NCBI GenBank assembly: GCA_019245755.1
Contig: JAFARC010000047.1
Span: forward strand, 1-50,171
Reading direction: 5' to 3'
Source of the DNA: Mycobacteriaceae bacterium
GTDB taxonomy: Bacteria > Actinomycetota > Actinomycetes > Mycobacteriales > Mycobacteriaceae
DNA length: 50,171 nt
The translations under genes were made by a program, and so were the position numbers. This document shows positions 8,100 to 17,257 of the stretch, piece by piece. How positions within the stretch are numbered: the first letter of the stretch is position 1; each line of letters opens with the position of its first letter. Below the pieces are notes generated by a model, which was not told the DNA's origin, did not search any database, and saw nothing but the letters and a program-made list of their open reading frames with translations.

Positions 8100-8114
8100 T
8101 GGCAGAATCTGCCA
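8100..8114. promoter_or_regulatory. Perfect 15-bp palindrome upstream of mabR
   Basis: TGGCAGA-A-TCTGCCA is a perfect inverted repeat 23 bases before the mabR ATG. Its closeness suggests an operator that overlaps the promoter, perhaps for autoregulation. It does not resemble the site in front of fabD, so if MabR binds both, the shared determinant is not obvious. Confidence 0.5.
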
Positions 8115-8137
8115 GAAAAGTGGCGTAAGTTTTAGGG

Positions 8138-9427
8138 ATGGGCGACAACAACCGGTTCACCCCGCCGCGCTTCACGCTCGATCTGCTGGATAACGTCCCG
8201 GACTCGCTGCTCAGCAAGCTCAAGCATTACTCGGGTCGGTTCGCCACCCAGGCGGTTGCCGCCATGCAGGACAGGCTGCCGTTCTTCAGCGAGCTCGAGG
8301 CCTCCCAGAAAGCCAGCGTCCACCTCGTGGTGCAGACGGCGGTGGTGAACTTCGTCGAATGGATGCGCGACCCGCACAGCGACGTCGGCTACACGGTGCA
8401 GGCCTTCGAGGTCGTTCCGCAGGATTTGACCCGGCGCATCGCGCTGCGGCAGACGGTCGACATGGTGCGCGTGACGATGGAGTTCTTCGAGGAAGCCGTG
8501 CCGATGCTGGCCCGGTCGCCGGACCAGGCGGCGGCGTTGACCAGCGGCATTCTGCGGTACAGCCGCGACCTGGCGTTCACGGCGGCGTCGGCGTACGCCG
8601 ATGCCGCCGAGGCCCGCGGCGCATGGGACAGCCGGATGGAGGCCAACCTGGTCGACGCCGTGGTGCGCGGCGACACCGGCCCGGAACTGCAGTCCCGCGC
8701 GGCAGCGCTGAATTGGGACACCACCGCCCCGGCCACCGTGGTGGTGGGCCTGCCGAGGCCGGAGCGCATCGACCTGGCCACCGAGGACGTTCGCGACATC
8801 ACCAACCGGCACGGCCGAGCGGCGTTGTCCGACGTTCACGGCACCTGGTTGGTGGCGATCGTGTCCGGGCCGTTGACGCCCGCCGACCGTTTTCTGCGCG
8901 ATCTGATGGAGGCCTTCGCCGACGGGCCGGTGGTGGTCGGCCCGACCGCGCCGACGTTCTCGGCCGCGCATCGCAGCGCGACCGAGGCGATCGCCGGCAT
9001 GAACGCGGTCGCCGGGTGGAGCGGCGCGCCGCGGCCGGTGCCCGCCCGTGAGCTGCTTCCGGAGCGGGCGCTGTGCGGGGACGCGACGGCCATCGCGGTG
9101 CTCGACGCGGAGGTGATGCGGCCGCTGGCGGACGCTGGCCCGGCGCTCACCGAGACTCTCGACGCGTACCTGGACTCCGGCGGCGCGATCGAGGCCTGTG
9201 CCCGCAAATTGTTCGTTCATCCAAATACCGTCCGGTACCGGCTCAAGCGGATCGCCGACTTCACCGGCCGGGATCCGACCGCGCCGCGCGACGCGTACGT
9301 TTTGCGGGTGGCCGCCACGGTGGGTCGGCTGTCGCATCAGGCGAAGAATCCCAGCAGCGTGTATGACGCTGTGACCCAGGTCACGGCCGAGCTGGCGGCC
9401 GGTTCCCGGGCGCCCGCCGCTGGCTGA
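8138..9427 (+). CDS. mabR: Transcriptional regulator MabR (PucR/CdaR type)
   Basis: A 429-residue regulator matching Rv2242, known as MabR, which controls the mycolic-acid fasII operon in mycobacteria (established for the family member; inferred here). The N-terminal half begins FTPPRFTLDLLDNVPDSLLSKLKHY-like and is a helical sensor region typical of RsbRD/PucR proteins. A GGDEF-like degenerate middle domain follows. The C-terminal PucR-type helix-turn-helix is at about residues 345-385, with GGAIEACARKLFVHPNTVRY and RLKRIADFTG. Start ATG 8138 has no strong ribosome-binding site, so the transcript may be leaderless. It lies directly upstream of its expected target, fabD-accD6, separated by about 125 bases that contain a clear inverted repeat. 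Confidence 0.95.
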   Translation: MGDNNRFTPPRFTLDLLDNVPDSLLSKLKHYSGRFATQAVAAMQDRLPFFSELEASQKASVHLVVQTAVVNFVEWMRDPHSDVGYTVQAFEVVPQDLTRRIALRQTVDMVRVTMEFFEEAVPMLARSPDQAAALTSGILRYSRDLAFTAASAYADAAEARGAWDSRMEANLVDAVVRGDTGPELQSRAAALNWDTTAPATVVVGLPRPERIDLATEDVRDITNRHGRAALSDVHGTWLVAIVSGPLTPADRFLRDLMEAFADGPVVVGPTAPTFSAAHRSATEAIAGMNAVAGWSGAPRPVPARELLPERALCGDATAIAVLDAEVMRPLADAGPALTETLDAYLDSGGAIEACARKLFVHPNTVRYRLKRIADFTGRDPTAPRDAYVLRVAATVGRLSHQAKNPSSVYDAVTQVTAELAAGSRAPAAG

Positions 9428-9467
9428 GGTCGCAAAATCGTCTCGATGGAGTCGCATCACATGCTGA

Positions 9468-9486
9468 TTTGTGTATTCTCTACAAA
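9468..9486. promoter_or_regulatory. TTTGT-N9-ACAAA inverted repeat, likely MabR operator
   Basis: A 19-bp inverted repeat with 5-base perfect arms lies in the mabR-fabD gap. A CATAAT hexamer at 9503-9508 fits a -10 element, which would put this repeat over or just upstream of the -35 region. MabR is known to bind the fasII promoter region; the match of this repeat to its site is my inference. Confidence 0.6.
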
Positions 9487-9502
9487 AAGATAAGACTAGG
9501 TT

Positions 9503-9508
9503 CATAAT
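9503..9508 (+). promoter_or_regulatory. Probable -10 element of the fasII operon
   Basis: CATAAT in an AT-rich window, about 45 bases before the fabD start. It would give a leader of roughly 35-40 bases. No good -35 hexamer is visible, as is common in mycobacteria. Confidence 0.4.
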
Positions 9509-9552
9509 CTCTTACACCGCATAAAACCGTCTTCACAATGTTTTCTTAATCC

Positions 9553-10476
9553 GTGCCACTCAATACCGCGATTGCGTTGCTTGCCCCGGGACAGGGATCG
9601 CAGGCCCCCGGCATGTTGACCCCCTGGCTTGAGTTGTCGGGCGCCGCCGCACAGCTGGAGTCCTGGTCGCTGGCCAGCGGCCTGGACCTGGCCCGGCTCG
9701 GCACCACCGCGTCGGCCGAGGAGATCACCGACACCTCCGTCACCCAGCCACTGGTGGTCGCTGCCACGCTGCTCGCCCACCGCGAGCTGACCCGCCGCGG
9801 CCTCATCGGCGCCGCAGGCACCATCGTGGCCGGGCACTCGGTCGGCGAGATCGCGGCCTACGCGATTGCCGGCGTGCTATCCGCCGATGACGCGGTCGCG
9901 CTGGCCGCCACCCGCGGCGCGGAGATGGCCAAGGCGTGCGTGCTGGAGCCGACCGGCATGTCGGCGGTGCTGGGCGGCGACGAGGCCGAGGTGCTGGCCC
10001 GGCTCGACGAGCTGGACTTGGTGCCGGCCAACCGCAACGCCGCGGGTCAGATCGTCGCCGCCGGGCGGCTGACCGCCCTGGGCAAGCTGGCCGAGGACCC
10101 GCCCGCCAAGGCGCGGGTGCGCGCCCTGGACGTGGCCGGCGCGTTCCACACCCAATTCATGGCACCTGCGCTCGACGGCTACGCGGCCGCCGCCGCGAAC
10201 ATCCAGACCTGCGAGCCGACGACCACGCTGCTGTCCAACGCGGACGGCCGGCCGGTAGCCTCGGCCGCGGAGGCGATGCGCAAGCTCGTGGCGCAGCTGA
10301 CCAAGCCGGTGCGCTGGGATCTCTGCACCGACACCATGCGGCGGCACCACGTCACGGCGATCGTGGAGTTTCCACCCGCCGGCGCTCTGGCCGGGATCGC
10401 CAAACGGGAGCTTCGGGGAACACCGACGCACGCCGTCAAGTCCCCCGCGGACCTGGACGGGCTGACCGAGCTCTAG
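9553..10476 (+). CDS. fabD: Malonyl-CoA:ACP transacylase
   Basis: A 307-residue acyltransferase that moves malonyl from CoA to AcpM for fatty-acid elongation. It starts IALLAPGQGSQ, the usual opening. The catalytic serine is Ser96 in GHSVG (residues 94-98), and His199 in AGAFHTQFMAPA is the partner base; both are intact. VPANRNAAGQIVAAG and WDLC are further family blocks. The start is uncertain: GTG 9553 gives a four-residue lead (VPLNTA) compared with M. tuberculosis FabD, and there is no convincing ribosome-binding site. It is the first gene of the fasII operon and is 72 bases before acpM. Confidence 0.97.
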   Translation: MPLNTAIALLAPGQGSQAPGMLTPWLELSGAAAQLESWSLASGLDLARLGTTASAEEITDTSVTQPLVVAATLLAHRELTRRGLIGAAGTIVAGHSVGEIAAYAIAGVLSADDAVALAATRGAEMAKACVLEPTGMSAVLGGDEAEVLARLDELDLVPANRNAAGQIVAAGRLTALGKLAEDPPAKARVRALDVAGAFHTQFMAPALDGYAAAAANIQTCEPTTTLLSNADGRPVASAAEAMRKLVAQLTKPVRWDLCTDTMRRHHVTAIVEFPPAGALAGIAKRELRGTPTHAVKSPADLDGLTEL

Positions 10477-10548
10477 CAGGTACACCAAACCCACAACCGG
10501 ATAGCGACGTAGCAGTACCAAGTAACACATCGATTAGAAGGAGCCACC

Positions 10549-10851
10549 GTGCCCGCCACGCAAGAGGAAATCATCGCCGGTCTTGCCGAGATCATCGAAG
10601 AGGTGACCGGTATCGAGCCGTCTGAGGTGACGCCCGAGAAGTCGTTCGTCGACGACCTGGACATCGACTCGCTGTCGATGGTCGAGATCGCCGTGCAGAC
10701 CGAGGACAAATACGGCGTGAAGATCCCGGACGAAGACCTCGCCGGCCTGCGCACCGTCGGTGACGTCGTCGCCTACATCCAGAAGCTCGAGGAAGAGAAC
10801 CCCGAAGCCGCCGCCGCGCTCCGCGAGAAGATCGAAGCCGAGCGCGCATGA
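10549..10851 (+). CDS. acpM: Meromycolate acyl carrier protein AcpM
   Basis: A 100-residue acidic carrier protein that holds growing meromycolate chains on phosphopantetheine at Ser41, in [12 protein letters not shown]. The helical core ([19 protein letters not shown] through [19 protein letters not shown]) is intact. AcpM of M. tuberculosis has, as I recall, 115 residues with a C-terminal extension; here the tail is about 15 residues shorter and stops after REKIEAERA. Start GTG 10549 follows AGAAGGAG. The stop overlaps the kasA start as ATGA at 10848, so translation is coupled. Confidence 0.97.
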   Translation: MPATQEEIIAGLAEIIEEVTGIEPSEVTPEKSFVDDLDIDSLSMVEIAVQTEDKYGVKIPDEDLAGLRTVGDVVAYIQKLEEENPEAAAALREKIEAERA

Positions 10852-12098
10852 CCAAGCCTTCCACTGCTAACGGCGGTTTCCCCAGCGTTGTGGTAACCGC
10901 CGTCACGGCGACGACGTCGATCTCGCCGGACATCGAGAGCACGTGGAAGGGTTTGTTGGCCGGCGAGAGCGGCATCCACGTCCTCGAGGACGAGTTCGTC
11001 ACCAAATGGGACCTGCCCGTGAAAATCGGCGGCCACCTCAAGGAGCCCGTCGACGACCTCATGGGCCGGTTGGACCTGCGACGCATGTCGTATGTCCAGC
11101 GGATGGCGAAGCTGCTCGGCGGCCGGGTGTGGGAGGCGGCCGGCACGCCGCAGGTCGATCCGGACCGGTTCGCGGTCGTGATCGGCACGGGTCTGGGCGG
11201 CGGCGAGAAGATCGTCGAAACCTACGACCTGATGAATGAAGGCGGCCCGCGCAAGGTTTCGCCACTCGCCGTCCAGATGATTATGCCCAACGGCGCGGCC
11301 GCGGTCGTCGGGCTGCAGCTCGGTGCCCGCGCCGGCGTCATCACCCCGGTGTCGGCATGCTCGTCTGGTTCGGAGGCCATCGCGCACGCGTGGCGTCAGA
11401 TCGTGATGGGCGACGCCGAAATCGCGGTGTGCGGTGGCGTCGAAGGCGGCATCGAGGCGCTGCCCATCGCGGCGTTCTCGATGATGCGAGCGATGTCGAC
11501 CCGCAACGACGACCCGGAGGCGGCGTCGCGGCCGTTCGACAAGGACCGTGACGGTTTCGTGTTCGGCGAAGCGGGCGCATTGTTGGTGATCGAGACCGAG
11601 GAACATGCCAAAGCCCGCGGCGCCAAGCCGCTTGCGCGGCTGCTGGGCGCGGGGATCACGTCGGACGCCTATCACATGGTGGCTCCGGCGCCCGACGGTG
11701 ATCGTGCCGGCAAGGCGATGGTGCGCGCGATGGAGTTGGCGGGCTTGTCTCCCAAGGACATCGATCACATCAACGCCCACGCGACGGCCACCACGATCGG
11801 TGACACCGCTGAGGCCAACGCGATTCGGGTTGCCGGGTGCGAGCATGCCGCGGTGTACGCGCCGAAATCGGCGCTCGGCCACTCCATCGGCGCGGTCGGT
11901 GCACTCGAGTCCGCCCTGACGGTTCTGACCCTGCGTGACGGGGTGATCCCCCCCACGTTGAATTACGAGACACCGGACCCGGAGATCGATTTGGACGTGG
12001 TCGCGGGCGAGCCGCGCTACGGCGAGTACCAGTACGCGATCAACAACTCCTTCGGATTCGGCGGGCACAACGTCGCGCTCACGTTCGGGCGCTACTGA
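10848..12098 (+). CDS. kasA: Beta-ketoacyl-ACP synthase KasA
   Basis: A 416-residue condensing enzyme of FAS-II that extends acyl-AcpM by two carbons from malonyl-AcpM. The triad is intact and at the standard numbers: Cys171 in SACSSGSE, His311 in NAHATAT and His345 in [19 protein letters not shown] and [10 protein letters not shown] are further signatures. The usual thiolase-fold duplication is complete. The motif around His311 reads NAHATAT, where I recall NAHGTAT in the M. tuberculosis enzyme; the kasB copy here also has NAHAT. It overlaps acpM by four bases and is followed by kasB after 26 bases. Confidence 0.98.
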   Translation: MTKPSTANGGFPSVVVTAVTATTSISPDIESTWKGLLAGESGIHVLEDEFVTKWDLPVKIGGHLKEPVDDLMGRLDLRRMSYVQRMAKLLGGRVWEAAGTPQVDPDRFAVVIGTGLGGGEKIVETYDLMNEGGPRKVSPLAVQMIMPNGAAAVVGLQLGARAGVITPVSACSSGSEAIAHAWRQIVMGDAEIAVCGGVEGGIEALPIAAFSMMRAMSTRNDDPEAASRPFDKDRDGFVFGEAGALLVIETEEHAKARGAKPLARLLGAGITSDAYHMVAPAPDGDRAGKAMVRAMELAGLSPKDIDHINAHATATTIGDTAEANAIRVAGCEHAAVYAPKSALGHSIGAVGALESALTVLTLRDGVIPPTLNYETPDPEIDLDVVAGEPRYGEYQYAINNSFGFGGHNVALTFGRY

Positions 12099-12124
12099 GG
12101 GGCAAGAGGAGCAACGCGCAAGAG

Positions 12125-13378
12125 ATGGCAGGGTTGTCTACGGGGAATGGTTTCCCCGATGTAGTCGTCACCGGTGTCGCGATGACGACTGCTCTGGCAA
12201 CGGATGCGGACAGCACGTGGAAACGGCTGCTGGACGGGCAGAGCGGCATCCGCAAGCTCGAGGATCCCTTCGTCGAGCAGTACAACCTCCCCGTTCGTAT
12301 CGGCGGGCACCTGCTCGAGGAGTTCGACCATCAGCTGTCCCGGGTGGAACTGCGCCGGCTGTCGTATCTGCAGAAGATGTCCACCGTCGTGGGCCGGCGG
12401 GTCTGGGAGAACGCCGGTTCACCCGAGGTGGATCCCAAGCGGTTGATGGTGTCCATCGGCACGGGGATGGGCTCCACCGAGGAACTGGTCTTCGGTTACG
12501 ACGACATGCGCGCCAAGGGCATGACGGCGGTGTCGCCGCTGGCGGTGCAGAAGTACATGCCCAACGCGGCGGCTGCGGCGGTCGCCCTGGAGCGCCACGC
12601 CCAGGCCGGGGTCATCGCCCCGGTGTCGGCGTGCGCGTCCGGATCCGAGGGCATCGCGCACGCCTGGCGCAGCCTCGTGCTCGGCGAGGCCGACATCGCC
12701 ATCTGCGGTGGCGTCGAGACGAGAATCGAGGCGGTGCCGATCGCCGGGTTCGCCCAGATGCGCATCGTGTTGTCGACCACCAACGACGACCCGGCCGGTG
12801 CCTGTCGGCCATTCGACAAGGACCGCAATGGCTTTGTGTTCGGCGAGGCCGGCGCGCTGATCGTCATCGAGACCGAGCAGCACGCCAAGGCGCGCGGCGC
12901 CACGATCCTGGGCCGGCTGATGGGTGCCTGCATCACCTCGGACGGCTACCACATCGTGGCCCCCGATCCCAGCGGTGAGCAGGCCGGCCACGCGATGACG
13001 CGGGCGATTCAGCTCGCCGGGCTGACCCCCGCCGACGTCGACCACGTCAACGCGCACGCCACCGGCACCAGCGTCGGCGACGCGGCCGAGGGCAAGGCCA
13101 TCAACAACGCGATGGGTGGCCACCGGCCGGCGGTTTATGCACCTAAGGCGGCGCTCGGGCATTCGGTCGGGGCGGTCGGCGCGGTCGAATCCATCCTCAC
13201 CCTGATGGCGCTGCGCGACGGGGTCATTCCGCCGACGCTGAACCTGGTCAACCTCGATCCCGAGATCGACCTTGACGTGGTGGCCGGCGAGCCGCGGACG
13301 GGCACCTACAACTATGCAATCAACAACTCGTTTGGATTCGGCGGGCACAATGTCGCGCTTGCCTTCGGGAAGTACTGA
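12125..13378 (+). CDS. kasB: Beta-ketoacyl-ACP synthase KasB
   Basis: A 417-residue paralogue of KasA, which performs the later elongation steps that bring meromycolates to full length. Catalytic residues are Cys170 (SACASGSE), His311 (NAHATGT) and His346 (ALGHS). The proteins are closely alike along their full length, showing an old tandem duplication. The start at ATG 12125 follows AAGAGGAGCAACGC and gives the conserved N-terminus [18 protein letters not shown]. It is 67 bases before accD6 in the same operon. Confidence 0.98.
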   Translation: MAGLSTGNGFPDVVVTGVAMTTALATDADSTWKRLLDGQSGIRKLEDPFVEQYNLPVRIGGHLLEEFDHQLSRVELRRLSYLQKMSTVVGRRVWENAGSPEVDPKRLMVSIGTGMGSTEELVFGYDDMRAKGMTAVSPLAVQKYMPNAAAAAVALERHAQAGVIAPVSACASGSEGIAHAWRSLVLGEADIAICGGVETRIEAVPIAGFAQMRIVLSTTNDDPAGACRPFDKDRNGFVFGEAGALIVIETEQHAKARGATILGRLMGACITSDGYHIVAPDPSGEQAGHAMTRAIQLAGLTPADVDHVNAHATGTSVGDAAEGKAINNAMGGHRPAVYAPKAALGHSVGAVGAVESILTLMALRDGVIPPTLNLVNLDPEIDLDVVAGEPRTGTYNYAINNSFGFGGHNVALAFGKY

Positions 13379-13445
13379 CAACGACGAGCACACGGTAGTT
13401 CCCGACGGCCCAAGCCGACATCCGACGCGCTACAGGAGGTTTTCG

Positions 13446-14867
13446 ATGACAATCATGGCCCCCGAGGCTGTCGGCGAATCGCTCGACCCGCGCGACCCGC
13501 TCCTGCGTCTGTGCACGTTCTTCGACGACCACAGCGTCGAGCTGCTGCATGAGCGAGACCGCTCCGGCGTGTTGGCCGCGGCGGGCACCGTCAACGGTGT
13601 GCGCACGATCGCGTTCTGCACCGACGGGACGGTGATGGGTGGCGCGATGGGCGTGGAGGGCTGCCGGCACATCGTCAACGCCTACGACACCGCGATCGAG
13701 GAGCAGAGCCCGATCGTGGGCATCTGGCACTCCGGCGGTGCCCGGCTGGCCGAAGGTGTGAAGGCGTTGCACGCGGTCGGTTTGGTGTTCGAGGCCATGA
13801 TCCGCGCGTCGGGGTATGTGCCCCAGATTTCGGTGGTCGTCGGGTTCGCCGCCGGTGGAGCCGCCTACGGGCCGGCGCTCACCGACGTGATCGTGATGGC
13901 GCCGGAGAGCCGGGTCTTCGTCACCGGGCCCGATGTGGTGCGCAGCGTGACCGGTGAGGACGTCGACATGGCGTCGCTTGGCGGCCCGGAGACCCATCAC
14001 AAGAAGTCCGGTGTGTGCCACATCGTCGCCCTCGACGAGATCGACGCGTACGAGCGCGGTCGTCGGCTGGTCGGATTGTTTTGCCAGCAGGGCCATTTCG
14101 ACCGCAACAAGGCCGAATCCGGTGACGTTGACCTGGCCGCGCTGCTGCCCGAATCGGCGCGGCGCGCCTACGACGTGCACCCGCTCGTGACTGCGTTGCT
14201 GGATGACGATGCTCCGTTCGACGAGTTCCAGGCCAAGTGGGCGCCGTCGATCGTGGTTGGGCTCGGCCGGCTGTCCGGGCGGACCGTCGGCGTGCTGGCT
14301 AACAACCCGCTGCGCCTGGGCGGCTGCCTGAATTCCGAAAGCGCCGAGAAGGCAGCGCGTTTTGTCCGGCTCTGCGACGCGTTCGGGATCCCGATGGTGG
14401 TCATCGTCGACGTGCCGGGGTATCTGCCCGGCGTCGACCAGGAGTGGGGCGGCGTGGTGCGCCGCGGCGCGAAGCTACTGCACGCGTTCGGTGAGGCCAC
14501 CGTACCGCGGGTCACGTTGGTGACCCGGAAGATCTACGGCGGCGCCTACATTGCGATGAACTCCCGCTCGCTGAACGCCACCAAGGTGTTCGCGTGGCCC
14601 GACTCCGAGGTCGCGGTGATGGGCGCCAGGGCGGCGGTCGGCATCCTGCACAAGAAAGCCCTGGCCGCCGCGCCGGAGCACGAGCGCGAGGCGCTTCACG
14701 ACCAACTGGCCGCCGAGCACGAGAAGATCGCCGGCGGGGTGGACGCCGCGATCGAGATCGGCGTGGTGGACGACAAGATCGACCCGGCGCACACCCGCAG
14801 CGCGATCACCCAGGCGCTGGCCGAGGCACCGGCTCGCCGCGGCCGGCACAAGAACATCCCGCTGTAG
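13446..14867 (+). CDS. accD6: Acyl-CoA carboxylase beta subunit AccD6
   Basis: A 473-residue carboxyltransferase subunit that, with AccA3, makes malonyl-CoA for FAS-I and FAS-II. The N-terminal crotonase-fold domain has IVGIWHSGGARLAEG and VVGFAAGGAAYGPALTD; the C-terminal one has GVLANNPLRLGGCLNSESAEK, DVPGYLPGVDQEWGGVVRRG, KIYGGAYIAMNSRSL and GARAAVGILHKK. These form the oxyanion holes for biotin and acyl-CoA. The start at ATG 13446 follows AGGAGG directly. It closes the fasII operon and converges on the isomerase-family gene with only six bases between the stops. Confidence 0.97.
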   Translation: MTIMAPEAVGESLDPRDPLLRLCTFFDDHSVELLHERDRSGVLAAAGTVNGVRTIAFCTDGTVMGGAMGVEGCRHIVNAYDTAIEEQSPIVGIWHSGGARLAEGVKALHAVGLVFEAMIRASGYVPQISVVVGFAAGGAAYGPALTDVIVMAPESRVFVTGPDVVRSVTGEDVDMASLGGPETHHKKSGVCHIVALDEIDAYERGRRLVGLFCQQGHFDRNKAESGDVDLAALLPESARRAYDVHPLVTALLDDDAPFDEFQAKWAPSIVVGLGRLSGRTVGVLANNPLRLGGCLNSESAEKAARFVRLCDAFGIPMVVIVDVPGYLPGVDQEWGGVVRRGAKLLHAFGEATVPRVTLVTRKIYGGAYIAMNSRSLNATKVFAWPDSEVAVMGARAAVGILHKKALAAAPEHEREALHDQLAAEHEKIAGGVDAAIEIGVVDDKIDPAHTRSAITQALAEAPARRGRHKNIPL

Positions 14868-14873
14868 CCCGGT

Positions 14874-15644
14874 TCAGTATCCGCTGAGCAGCGTGCGGAC
14901 CCGGCCCAGCGTTTTCGGCCCGACGCGGCTGCACCAGCGTGACGGGTCGGCCGGGCGGCGTCCCCACAGCATCAACACCCGTGCGGCCGCATCGGTTTCC
15001 AGCGTCGCCGGCCCCTCGGCGGCCACCAGCGCGATCCTGGTTCCCTCGGCGTCGGCGCTCAGCGCGATGTCGTCGCTGCCCGCCACCCGCAGCCGCGCGT
15101 CGATGCGCTCGCCGGTGCCCAGGCCCAATTGCTTTGCGCCGCGCGCCAGCAGCGGCACACCCACGGCGAACACGGAGTGGTCGGTCATCCACTGTTGACT
15201 CAGCGCAGCGGTGGACGCGTCGCCGTCGCCGGTGATGTCCCAGCCGTGCAGGACGAGTTCTTCGCGCATGTGCTCGGCGAACCACGGCACCTTCATCGTG
15301 CGCCCCGTCCAGGCCACGTCGGTGTCGGCCGGCACACCGTCGGCCGCCGCGGCCACCTCACCGAGCTGTGCCATCCGGTCGACGAACGCCGACCACAGGT
15401 CCGCGTCGTTCATCGCGCGCAACGGCGGCTCGCGTTCCTCGAAGCCGCGGGTCTGCACGGTTTCGCCGGCCAGATGCGCGCCCAGCACCCGGGCCAGCTC
15501 CTCGGCGTTGCCCGTCTGGTGGACGACGATGTCACGCACCGTCCATGCCTCGCACCAGGTGCCCGCGTCGGGACGGCGTCGTTGCACCGATTCGGCGAAC
15601 GACTCGAATTCCGGAAATCGGTCCACATCCACTTCGCGTTTCAA
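14874..15644 (-). CDS. Maleylpyruvate isomerase family, mycothiol-dependent enzyme
   Basis: A 256-residue protein with the DinB-like metal-binding N-terminal domain of TIGR03083. Near the start is WTVRDIVVHQTGNAEELARVL, with the first histidine ligand; the second region is MKVPWFAEHMREELVLHGWDI, giving the E-x-x-x-H pattern. The C-terminal part, with GSDDIALSADAEGTRIAL, resembles the MDMPI C domain. Members use mycothiol as a cofactor; the substrate here is unknown. The start is TTG at 15644, chosen because GGAGGGAG lies just upstream. It stands where Rv2248 lies in M. tuberculosis but appears to be a different gene. A related truncated copy lies at 1106-1468. Confidence 0.85.
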   Translation of the reverse strand: MKREVDVDRFPEFESFAESVQRRRPDAGTWCEAWTVRDIVVHQTGNAEELARVLGAHLAGETVQTRGFEEREPPLRAMNDADLWSAFVDRMAQLGEVAAAADGVPADTDVAWTGRTMKVPWFAEHMREELVLHGWDITGDGDASTAALSQQWMTDHSVFAVGVPLLARGAKQLGLGTGERIDARLRVAGSDDIALSADAEGTRIALVAAEGPATLETDAAARVLMLWGRRPADPSRWCSRVGPKTLGRVRTLLSGY

Positions 15645-15691
15645 CGCGCTCCCTCCTTAACCGTTCTCGTCTTCTAGTATCGGAGCCGAAC

Positions 15692-15711
15692 GGTTCGACG
15701 CCCATCGAACC
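15692..15711 (-). terminator. Stem-loop between glpD1 and the isomerase-family gene
   Basis: GGTTCG pairs with CGAACC across an 8-base loop. It lies 20-40 bases downstream of the glpD1 stop on the minus strand and has no T-tract. It may be a terminator for glpD1 or an operator for the next gene. Confidence 0.4.
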
Positions 15712-15730
15712 ATTGCGCACAACCCGGCGG

Positions 15731-17257
15731 TCACCCCACGCCGGCGAGGAACTCCTCCGCGACATCCAGCACCCGGTCACGATCCGCGTCGACCAGCCCG
15801 ATCCGGGTGCGCCGGTCCACGATGTCGCCGGTGTCCAACCCGCATTCATGCGTGACCGCGTATTCGAATTCGGCTCGCAGCACGTCGATTCCGTCGGCCA
15901 CCGGGTCGGTGGGCCGAGAGCACCGCGCGGACGCGATCACGTTGGCCGCCTCGGCGCCGTATCGCGCAACCAGTGACGCCGGCAGACCCGGGGCATCGAA
16001 CGCCACCCCGGAGGCGCCCACCAGCGGGAGGTCGCGGGTCCGGCACGGTCCCGCGCTGAGCTGTCGCCACCGCACGGCGCGGTTCAGGACGTCTTCGGCC
16101 ATGTGCCGGTACTCGGTCAGCTTGCCGCCGATCACACTGATGACTCCCGACTCCGACTCGATGACCGCGTGGTCTCGGGAGATGTCGGCGGTGCGGCCCA
16201 CGCCAGTGTCGACCAGCGGCCGCAGGCCGGCGTACGCGCCCGCGACGTCGCGGCAACTCAGCTCGGTGCCCAACGCGGTGTTGACCGTGTCCAGCAGGAA
16301 CCTCACTTCCTCCGGACTCGGCTGCGGCACATCGGGAATCGGGCCCGGCGCGTCCTCGTCGGTCAGCCCGAGATAGACCCGGCCCAGCTGCTCGGGCATG
16401 GCGAACACGAAGCGGTTGAGCTCGCCGGGTATCGGGACCGTCAGCGCCGCCGACGGATTGCCGAACGCAGAACTTTCGAAGACCAGATGCGTTCCCCGGC
16501 TGGGACGCAGGGTGATCGCGTCGTCGACCTCACCCGCCCACACGCCGGTCGCGTTGATGACCGCGCGCGCCGACACAATTAACGACTCCCCCGAGCGCTG
16601 ATCGGTGAGCGTCGCCGAGGAGCCCGTAACGTTAGAGGCCGCAACACGAGTCAGGATCCGGGCGCCGTGCCGTGCCGCGGTCCGCGCGACGGCGACCACG
16701 AGTCGGGCATCGTCGATCAACTGACCGTCGTAGGCCAAAAGCCCGCCGTCGAGCCCGTCCCGGCGGATCACGGGCGCCATCGAAACAGCTTGCGACGCAC
16801 TGATCCGGCGCGACCGCGGCAGCGTCGACGACGGCGTGCCGGCCAGCTTCCGCAGCGCATCCCCGGCCAGCAACCCTGCGCGCACCAACGCCCGCTCCGC
16901 GGGGCCCATCGACGGCAGCAGCGGAACCAGCTGCGGCATTGCCCGCACCAGATGAGGAGCGGTGCGGGTCATCAGGATTCCGCGTTCGACGGCACTGCGA
17001 CGGGCGATTCCGATATTTCCGGTGGCCAGGTACCGCAGCCCGCCATGCACCAGCTTCGAACTCCAGCGGCTGGTGCCGAACGCCAGGTCGTGCTTTTCGA
17101 CCAGCGCGACCGACAGTCCCCGCGATGCGGCGTCCAGCGCGACACCCGTCCCGGTGATGCCACCACCGATGACCAGCACGTCGAGGCGCCCCTCGTCGGC
17201 AACGGCCTTCAGCTCGGCCGCCCGGCGCGACGCGTTGAGCGCAGACGAATCGGTCAT
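15731..17257 (-). CDS. glpD1: Glycerol-3-phosphate dehydrogenase GlpD1
   Basis: A 508-residue FAD enzyme that oxidises glycerol-3-phosphate to dihydroxyacetone phosphate and feeds electrons to the membrane quinone pool. FAD binding is shown by DVLVIGGGITGTGVALDAASRG near residue 27, then KHDLAFGTSRWSSKLVHGGLRYL, the G3P dehydrogenase signature. GAYAGLRPLVD and VISVIGGKLTEYRHMAEDV belong to the substrate site and C-terminal FAD contact. The C-terminal helical domain is present. It matches Rv2249c in family and position. The ATG at 17257 overlaps the stop of the TetR gene upstream as ATGA, so the two form an operon. Confidence 0.96.
   Translation of the reverse strand: MTDSSALNASRRAAELKAVADEGRLDVLVIGGGITGTGVALDAASRGLSVALVEKHDLAFGTSRWSSKLVHGGLRYLATGNIGIARRSAVERGILMTRTAPHLVRAMPQLVPLLPSMGPAERALVRAGLLAGDALRKLAGTPSSTLPRSRRISASQAVSMAPVIRRDGLDGGLLAYDGQLIDDARLVVAVARTAARHGARILTRVAASNVTGSSATLTDQRSGESLIVSARAVINATGVWAGEVDDAITLRPSRGTHLVFESSAFGNPSAALTVPIPGELNRFVFAMPEQLGRVYLGLTDEDAPGPIPDVPQPSPEEVRFLLDTVNTALGTELSCRDVAGAYAGLRPLVDTGVGRTADISRDHAVIESESGVISVIGGKLTEYRHMAEDVLNRAVRWRQLSAGPCRTRDLPLVGASGVAFDAPGLPASLVARYGAEAANVIASARCSRPTDPVADGIDVLRAEFEYAVTHECGLDTGDIVDRRTRIGLVDADRDRVLDVAEEFLAGVG

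Noticed and set aside
15129..15677. A 182-codon plus-strand frame over the isomerase-family gene
   Set aside because: Antisense to a protein with a recognisable metal-binding motif and a strong ribosome-binding site.
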